From Nitrospinota bacterium (GTDB lineage Bacteria > UBA8248), in the NCBI GenBank assembly GCA_003506735.1, contig DNYS01000062.1, positions 781-10,116 of the forward strand: a stretch of 9,336 nt of DNA, in the 5' to 3' direction. Every line of letters begins with the position of its first letter. Position 1 is the stretch's first letter. The notes beneath the pieces were generated by a model, which ran no database searches, was not told the DNA's origin, and saw only the letters and a list, made by a program, of their open reading frames with translations. The position numbers and the translations under genes are program-made. This document shows, one piece after another, positions 5,762-9,336 of the stretch.

Positions 5762-6301
5762 ATGGAAGCTCAAACCGGGGTTCCGATATTCGATCCGTCG
5801 GTCGAGCCCGATATCGATCCCTCGCGGCCCGCGATGCGCGACGGCGTTTTGGCCGGAAAGCGGGTGGGGCTTTTGTGGAACTCCAAGCCCGGCGGCGAGA
5901 AGCTCATGCACTACGTGCTCGAGGAACTCCGCGCCTCCGGGCTCGATCCTGCCCTGGCCCGCGAATTTAAAAAGGAATACGACACCCGCCCGGCGAAAAA
6001 GGAGACCTACGACGCGATGGCCGAGGGCTGCGACCTCGTCATCACGGCGGTGGGCGACTGAGGCTCGTGCTCATCGTGCAGTGTGCACGACGGCATCGAG
6101 ATGGAGCGGCGGGGGGTCCCCGCGGCGGTTATCTGCACCGAGCCCTTCCGCCCGACGGTCGAGACGGTCGCCAAGGTGCGCGGGATGGCGGGCTACGGGG
6201 TCGCCTATGTCCCGCATCCGGTGGGCAGCCTCGGAGACGATGAGCTCCAAGAGCGCGCCCGCGCAATCGCGCCCGAAATCAAGAAGCTGCTGACCGCCTA
6301 G
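5762..6301 (+). CDS. UGSC-family selenoprotein (in-frame UGA = Sec100)
   Basis: Protein of 179 residues if TGA 6059-6061 is read as selenocysteine; otherwise it would end at residue 99. The frame stays open across the TGA to TAG 6299. The junction reads AVGD-U-GSCSSCSVHDG, giving the family's U/C-G-S-C motif: Sec100, Cys103 and Cys106, then His109-Asp110. The second half continues as one domain, with RRGVPAAVICTEPF (116-129) and GYGVAYVPHPVGSLGDDEL. The first half has the strand GLLWNSKPGGEKLMHYVLEEL (split across 36-56) and a strand ending in the motif (DLVITAVGD). A SECIS-like hairpin directly follows the UGA. The family is annotated as (seleno)protein because homologues have Cys or Sec at this site; the chemistry is unproven, but U-x-x-C favours a thiol/selenol redox role. 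It is cytosolic and lies between its partner gene and an EamA transporter. Decoding needs selA, selB, selC and selD elsewhere in the genome. Confidence 0.88.
6059..6100 (+). promoter_or_regulatory. Bacterial SECIS-like stem-loop with its UGA
   Basis: TGA 6059-6061 is followed by a nested hairpin. CTCG (6064-6067) pairs with CGAG (6097-6100), TGC (6068-6070) with GCA (6093-6095) leaving a bulged T6096, then a 3x2 internal loop, then TCGTGCA (6074-6080) with TGCACGA (6084-6090), closing on loop GTG (6081-6083). If the last A-T pair opens, the loop is AGUGU with G as second base. The loop G lies 20 nt after the UGA, within the roughly 16-37 nt window known for bacterial SECIS elements bound by SelB, which require a G early in a small apical loop. 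All of it lies inside the coding sequence, as expected in bacteria. Confidence 0.78.
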
Positions 6302-6338
6302 CCCGGCCCGCATCGACGCCACCCCCGGAAGGGTTTAC

Positions 6339-7205
6339 GTGATCCCCCCCTATATTTGCTTCGCGCTCCTCGCCATGCTGTTCTACGGCGTGGTGGATTT
6401 CACTTACGGCCGCGCCATCCGCAAGGGCGTCACACCGGGGACGATGCTCTGCTCGCAGTCGAGCATCGTCTTGCCGGTGACGGGGATCTGGGCCTGGTGG
6501 GAGGGAACCTATCTCTGGTCGAAACCGGCCTTCCTCGGGATCGCGGCGGGCGTTTTCGTCTTCATCGGGCTCTGGGCGTTTATGAAAAGCCTCCGGCTCG
6601 GCGAGACGGGCGTCTCCACCCCCATCTACCGCATCAGCTTCGTCATCACCGCGCTGATCGCCATCGTGTTCCTCGAGGAGCCGATGACCCTGCGCAAGGG
6701 CGCCGGGTTTCTCCTCGCCGGGGCCTCGATTTTTTTCATCTCGGATTGCAGGGCCTCTGACCTCATGCCGGGAGGAGCGATCCGGAGCCGGGGCCCGTCC
6801 ATCTTCTGGGCGGTGACGGCGATGTTCGCGGTCGGGGTCCTCAACATCGTCTACAAGCTCGGGGTGGGGTACGGCGTCTCTCCGGTGATGATGCTCCACA
6901 GCCAAGCGGTATTTTTCATTTGCATCGCCTTCCTCTACGCCCGCTTCACCCAGGGCGGGCCGCGCTTCTCGCGGGTCGGCTGGGCGCACGCCTCGGTCAC
7001 GGCGGTCTCCTTCACGGGCGGGATCGTCGCCTTCCTGACCGCCCTCCGGAGCGGCGACGCCAGCGTGGTGACCCCCATCGTGCAGCTCAGCTTCGCCGTT
7101 AGCGTCCTGATGGCGACCTGGTGGCTGGACGAGCGGTTCACCGCGCGAAAACTGGCCGGCCTCGCCTTCGCCCTGGGCACCATCGCCGCCTTCGCCGGGG
7201 GGTGA
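6339..7205 (+). CDS. EamA/DMT-superfamily transporter
   Basis: Protein of 288 residues with about ten hydrophobic segments, the standard size for drug/metabolite (EamA, 10-TM) permeases of the inner membrane. The internal duplication typical of the family is plain. GETGVSTPIYRISFVITAL (88-106) with LEEPMTLRKGAGFLLAGASI (112-131) is repeated as GDASVVTPIVQLSFAVSVL (239-257) with LDERFTARKLAGLAFALGTI (263-282). Both copies carry the Pro of the TPI motif and the acidic pair before the last helix. The start is GTG 6339, with GGAAGGG 5 nt upstream; ATG 6375 would delete part of the first helix. It is the last gene of the run, 37 nt behind the selenoprotein, and most likely exports or imports the compound the cassette handles. 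EamA proteins are often exporters; the substrate is not predictable here. Confidence 0.92.
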   Translation: MIPPYICFALLAMLFYGVVDFTYGRAIRKGVTPGTMLCSQSSIVLPVTGIWAWWEGTYLWSKPAFLGIAAGVFVFIGLWAFMKSLRLGETGVSTPIYRISFVITALIAIVFLEEPMTLRKGAGFLLAGASIFFISDCRASDLMPGGAIRSRGPSIFWAVTAMFAVGVLNIVYKLGVGYGVSPVMMLHSQAVFFICIAFLYARFTQGGPRFSRVGWAHASVTAVSFTGGIVAFLTALRSGDASVVTPIVQLSFAVSVLMATWWLDERFTARKLAGLAFALGTIAAFAGG

Positions 7206-7290
7206 TTCTTCCACCCGCCGGCGGCCACCAGCCCGCGCCGCCCGGACATTCCGCCAAAGAACCGGCAGAGAACCGGCAAAAAATATTTCC

Positions 7291-9294
7291 CTATTTTTCT
7301 TCCCGGAAGGAGGCCTTGATGTCCTCGATGCCGTTGGCGGCTTTTTCCCACTCGTCCATGTCCGACCGGATGGCGCCGGCGACCTCTTTGTGGCGCGCCA
7401 GGAGTTCGGCGAGCTTCGCCTTGTTCTCTTCATCGTAGAGGCCGGGATCGGCGAGGCGGCACTTGAGCTCGTCCTCCTCGGCTTCGAGAGAATGTATCCG
7501 CGCCTCGAGCTCCTGGGATTTTTTCTTGAGATCGCGCGTCTTGCGGTGGATCCAGTTCCGCGCCTCGGCAGCCCGGCGCCGCTCATCGCGGCCGGGGCGG
7601 GGTGGAACGGATTTTCTCTCCCGGGCCGCGGGGGTTTTCTCCCGGGGGGCGGGGGTTTTCTTCTTGGCCGCGGGCGCTTCCTCCTGGCGGCGCGCGGCCA
7701 CCCCCTCGAGGTAGTCATCCAGCGATCCCGGAAGGGGACGGATGGTCTCTTCCTCCACCACCCAGAAGCGTTCGCAGACCGCCTCCAGGAGGTCGCGGTC
7801 GTGCGCCACGAGGATGAACGTCCCGGTGTAGCTTTCGAGGGCTTCCTCGAGCGCCGCCCGGGCGCCCATGTCCAGGTGGTTGGTCGGCTCGTCCAGGAGG
7901 AGCAGGTTGGCGCCGGACATGAACAGCCGCGCCAGCGCCAGCCGCGCCCGCTCGCCCCCCGAGAGGACCGACACATTCTTGAACACCGCATCCCCCGAGA
8001 AAAGGAATCCGCCCAGCAGGGAGCGAACCTCCGTTTTGCCGGCCGAGGGCGGGGCCGCCTCGCCGGCGGATTCGAGGACCGTTTGATCACTCTCCAGCGA
8101 GTCGAGAACGACCTGGGAGAAATGCCCCACGCGCACCCGGTCTCCCGGCGCCGCCCGGCCGCCGCTGGGGGCGAGTTCGCCCGATATGATCCGCAAAAAC
8201 GTCGTCTTGCCCGCGCCGTTGGGACCGAGAAGGCCCACCTTCTCCCCGCGCAAGAGCTTGAGGTCCACCCCATGGAAGACCCGCTTCTCTCCGTAGCTCA
8301 TTTCGAGATCGTGGACCTCCAGGGTCTCGTAGGCCGAGGCGGGCGGATCGGGCAGGCGGATCTTGGGCACCGCTGCCGGGCGGCGGACGCGCTCGACGGG
8401 CTTCAATTTTTCGAGCTGCTTGACCCGGCTCTGCGCCTGGCGGGCCTTGGTGGCCTTGGCCCGGAAGCGGCGGATGAAGCGCTCGAGCTCGGCGACGCGG
8501 CGGTCCTGCTGGGCGGCGGCCTTTTCCAGCAGTTCGATGCGGGCCTCGCGCTGCTCCAAGTAGCGGTCGAAATTCCCCGGGTAGCGGGTGAGCCGCCCGC
8601 TCTCGAGCTCGGCGATGACGCCGATTACCCGGTTGAGGAAGTGGCGGTCGTGGGAGATGACCATCAGCGTTCCGGAAAACCGGGCGAGATACTTTTCGAG
8701 CCAGGCGACCGATTCGACGTCGAGGTGGTTGGTCGGCTCATCGAGGAGGAGCAGGTCGGGCCGCGAGAAGAGCAGCCGCGCCAGGGTGGCCCGCATCCGC
8801 CAGCCGCCCGAATATTCGCCGAGCGGGCGGACGATCTCCCCGCTCGAAAAACCCAGGCCCATGAGGATGGCGGCCGCGCGCGAATCCGCCTGGTAGCCCC
8901 CGATGCGCTCGAGCTCCGAATCGACCTCGCCCAGGCGGGCAGAGAATTTTTCGTATTCGGCGCTTTGGGCGGAACCGCTCAATTTTTCGTGAAGCCTCTC
9001 CTGCTCGGCGCGCAGGCGGATGAGCCCGTTGTCGCCTTCGAGAACCTCGGCGAGGACGGTCCTCCCGGAGGCCGCCAGCTCCTGGCGAAGCACCCCCACC
9101 CGGATTCGCGGGCGCACGTTCGCCGCTCCGCCGTCCACGCCCTCGGCGCCCTCGATGATGCGAAAGACCGTGGTTTTCCCGGCGCCGTTTGGACCGATAA
9201 GGCCTATCTTCTCGCCGGGGTGGACGGCCAGGCTGGCGCCGTCGAGGACGACCTGGGCCCCGAATTGTTTTCGAACACTCTCTAGCCTCAACAT
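7291..9294 (-). CDS. ABC-F family ATPase, YheS-like
   Basis: Soluble protein of 667 residues with two ATPase domains and no transmembrane part. ABC-F proteins act on the ribosome, near the E site, to control or rescue translation. Domain 1 has Walker A GPNGAGKT (34-41), signature YSGGW (161-165), Walker B/NHLD (181-192, Glu186) and H-loop His215. Domain 2 has Walker A GPNGAGKT (357-364), LSGGE (444-448), Walker B (464-475, Glu469) and His498. The linker between domains (about 245-315) contains RFRAKATKARQAQSR (276-290), typical of the inter-domain arm; with SGGWRMR it points to the YheS branch rather than EttA or Uup. A Lys/Pro/Arg-rich stretch (530-575) leads to a C-terminal coiled coil (575-655). 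All catalytic residues are present, so it should be active. ATG 9294 has no Shine-Dalgarno, but TATAGT (9308-9303) sits 8 nt upstream, as for leaderless transcripts. It is not obviously linked to the UGSC cassette, being convergent with it. Confidence 0.93.
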   Translation of the reverse strand: MLRLESVRKQFGAQVVLDGASLAVHPGEKIGLIGPNGAGKTTVFRIIEGAEGVDGGAANVRPRIRVGVLRQELAASGRTVLAEVLEGDNGLIRLRAEQERLHEKLSGSAQSAEYEKFSARLGEVDSELERIGGYQADSRAAAILMGLGFSSGEIVRPLGEYSGGWRMRATLARLLFSRPDLLLLDEPTNHLDVESVAWLEKYLARFSGTLMVISHDRHFLNRVIGVIAELESGRLTRYPGNFDRYLEQREARIELLEKAAAQQDRRVAELERFIRRFRAKATKARQAQSRVKQLEKLKPVERVRRPAAVPKIRLPDPPASAYETLEVHDLEMSYGEKRVFHGVDLKLLRGEKVGLLGPNGAGKTTFLRIISGELAPSGGRAAPGDRVRVGHFSQVVLDSLESDQTVLESAGEAAPPSAGKTEVRSLLGGFLFSGDAVFKNVSVLSGGERARLALARLFMSGANLLLLDEPTNHLDMGARAALEEALESYTGTFILVAHDRDLLEAVCERFWVVEEETIRPLPGSLDDYLEGVAARRQEEAPAAKKKTPAPREKTPAARERKSVPPRPGRDERRRAAEARNWIHRKTRDLKKKSQELEARIHSLEAEEDELKCRLADPGLYDEENKAKLAELLARHKEVAGAIRSDMDEWEKAANGIEDIKASFREEK

Positions 9295-9302
9295 GGGTGG
9301 AG

Positions 9303-9308
9303 ACTATA
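9303..9308 (-). promoter_or_regulatory. Possible -10 element for a leaderless ABC-F transcript
   Basis: TATAGT on the minus strand (five of six matches to TATAAT) ends 8 nt before the ATG at 9294, so transcription would begin at or within a base or two of the A of the start codon. No Shine-Dalgarno is seen in the 28 nt upstream, and the -35 region (CGTGCA or neighbours) is poor. Confidence 0.35.
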
Positions 9309-9309
9309 A

Positions 9310-9336
9310 ATGAAACGGGGAGGGTTGCACGAGGGC
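9310..9336 (+). CDS. Possible start of a truncated plus-strand gene
   Basis: ATG 9310 is preceded by GGTGGAG with a 7-nt gap, an ideal ribosome binding site spacing, and the frame stays open for the nine codons left in the window (MKRGGLHEG). Nine residues cannot identify a product. The proposed start is only 15 nt from the divergent ABC-F start, leaving no room for a promoter between the two, so either this call or the leaderless reading of the ABC-F gene may be wrong, or the gene is read from a promoter inside the ABC-F gene. Confidence 0.2.

Noticed and set aside
5696..6061. A complete 121-residue protein ending at TGA 6061
   Set aside because: The frame continues in family-like sequence beyond the TGA, and the UGSC motif and hairpin mark recoding, so the TGA is read as Sec rather than stop.
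6083..6301. Separate 72-residue gene starting at GTG 6083
   Set aside because: GTG 6083 is Val108 of the selenoprotein and lies in the hairpin loop; there is no ribosome binding site, and the sequence is the second half of the same domain.
7216..7278. Palindrome CCGCCGGCGG and direct repeat GAACCGGCA x2 between the EamA and ABC-F genes
   Set aside because: The palindrome has no loop and no T-tract, and the repeats are direct rather than inverted, so there is no convincing terminator.
6279..8273. 664-codon open frame on the minus strand
   Set aside because: It covers parts of the EamA and ABC-F genes in another frame; its translation is Arg/Pro/Ser-rich with no recognisable domain.
7874..8760. 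Near-identical segments around 7874 and 8723
   Set aside because: They encode the two Walker B/NHLD motifs of the ABC-F protein, so the repeat reflects domain duplication.
7390..9285. 631-codon open frame on the plus strand
   Set aside because: It is the antisense shadow of the ABC-F gene, whose Walker, signature and H-loop motifs are complete. The translated product is an Arg/Gly/Glu-rich pattern typical of GC-rich complements.

Overview
The window comes from a GC-rich bacterial genome. The high GC is visible throughout: every real gene is shadowed by long antisense ORFs, and many starts are non-ATG. A signal-peptide amidase-fold protein and a lipobox lipoprotein point to a Gram-negative-type envelope. 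An in-frame UGA with a bacterial SECIS-like hairpin means the host must decode selenocysteine. I cannot name the lineage from sequence alone. The gene mix would suit an uncultured proteobacterial, desulfobacterial, tectomicrobial or similar lineage, but that is only an impression. No rRNA, tRNA, CRISPR array or insertion sequence was seen.

Left part (1-2517). A minus-strand amidase_3-fold protein (23-955, probable TTG start) carries substitutions at two of the four metal/catalytic positions and looks like a pseudo-amidase. Divergent from it are a small lipoprotein (1121-1615) and a DUF2007-like protein (1560-1898) whose reading frame overlaps the lipoprotein gene. A class I SAM-dependent methyltransferase (1918-2517, minus) converges on that pair.

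Centre (2553-7205). A promoter with a perfect TTGACA box at 2553 precedes six co-directional genes: a Gfo/Idh/MocA oxidoreductase, a metal-type cupin, a second cupin without metal ligands, a conserved protein of the kind found beside or fused to UGSC proteins, a UGSC-family selenoprotein (5762-6301, Sec at codon 100 = TGA 6059-6061), and an EamA/DMT-type transporter. Spacing is tight (11 to 62 nt) apart from one 157-nt gap before the first cupin. The order suggests an accessory uptake and conversion cassette for an unknown small molecule, with the UGSC pair providing a thiol/selenol redox step. That role is inferred.

The selenoprotein is the main item of interest. A standard gene caller would split it into a 99-residue protein ending at UGA plus a short downstream ORF. 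The two halves are in the same frame, the junction reads U-G-S-C, and a strong stem-loop follows the UGA at the correct distance.

Right part (7291-9294). A minus-strand ABC-F ATPase of YheS type has both nucleotide-binding domains, the inter-domain linker and a C-terminal coiled-coil extension. Its start has no Shine-Dalgarno but has a TATAGT box 8 nt upstream. At the far edge a possible plus-strand gene start (9310) is cut off by the window.
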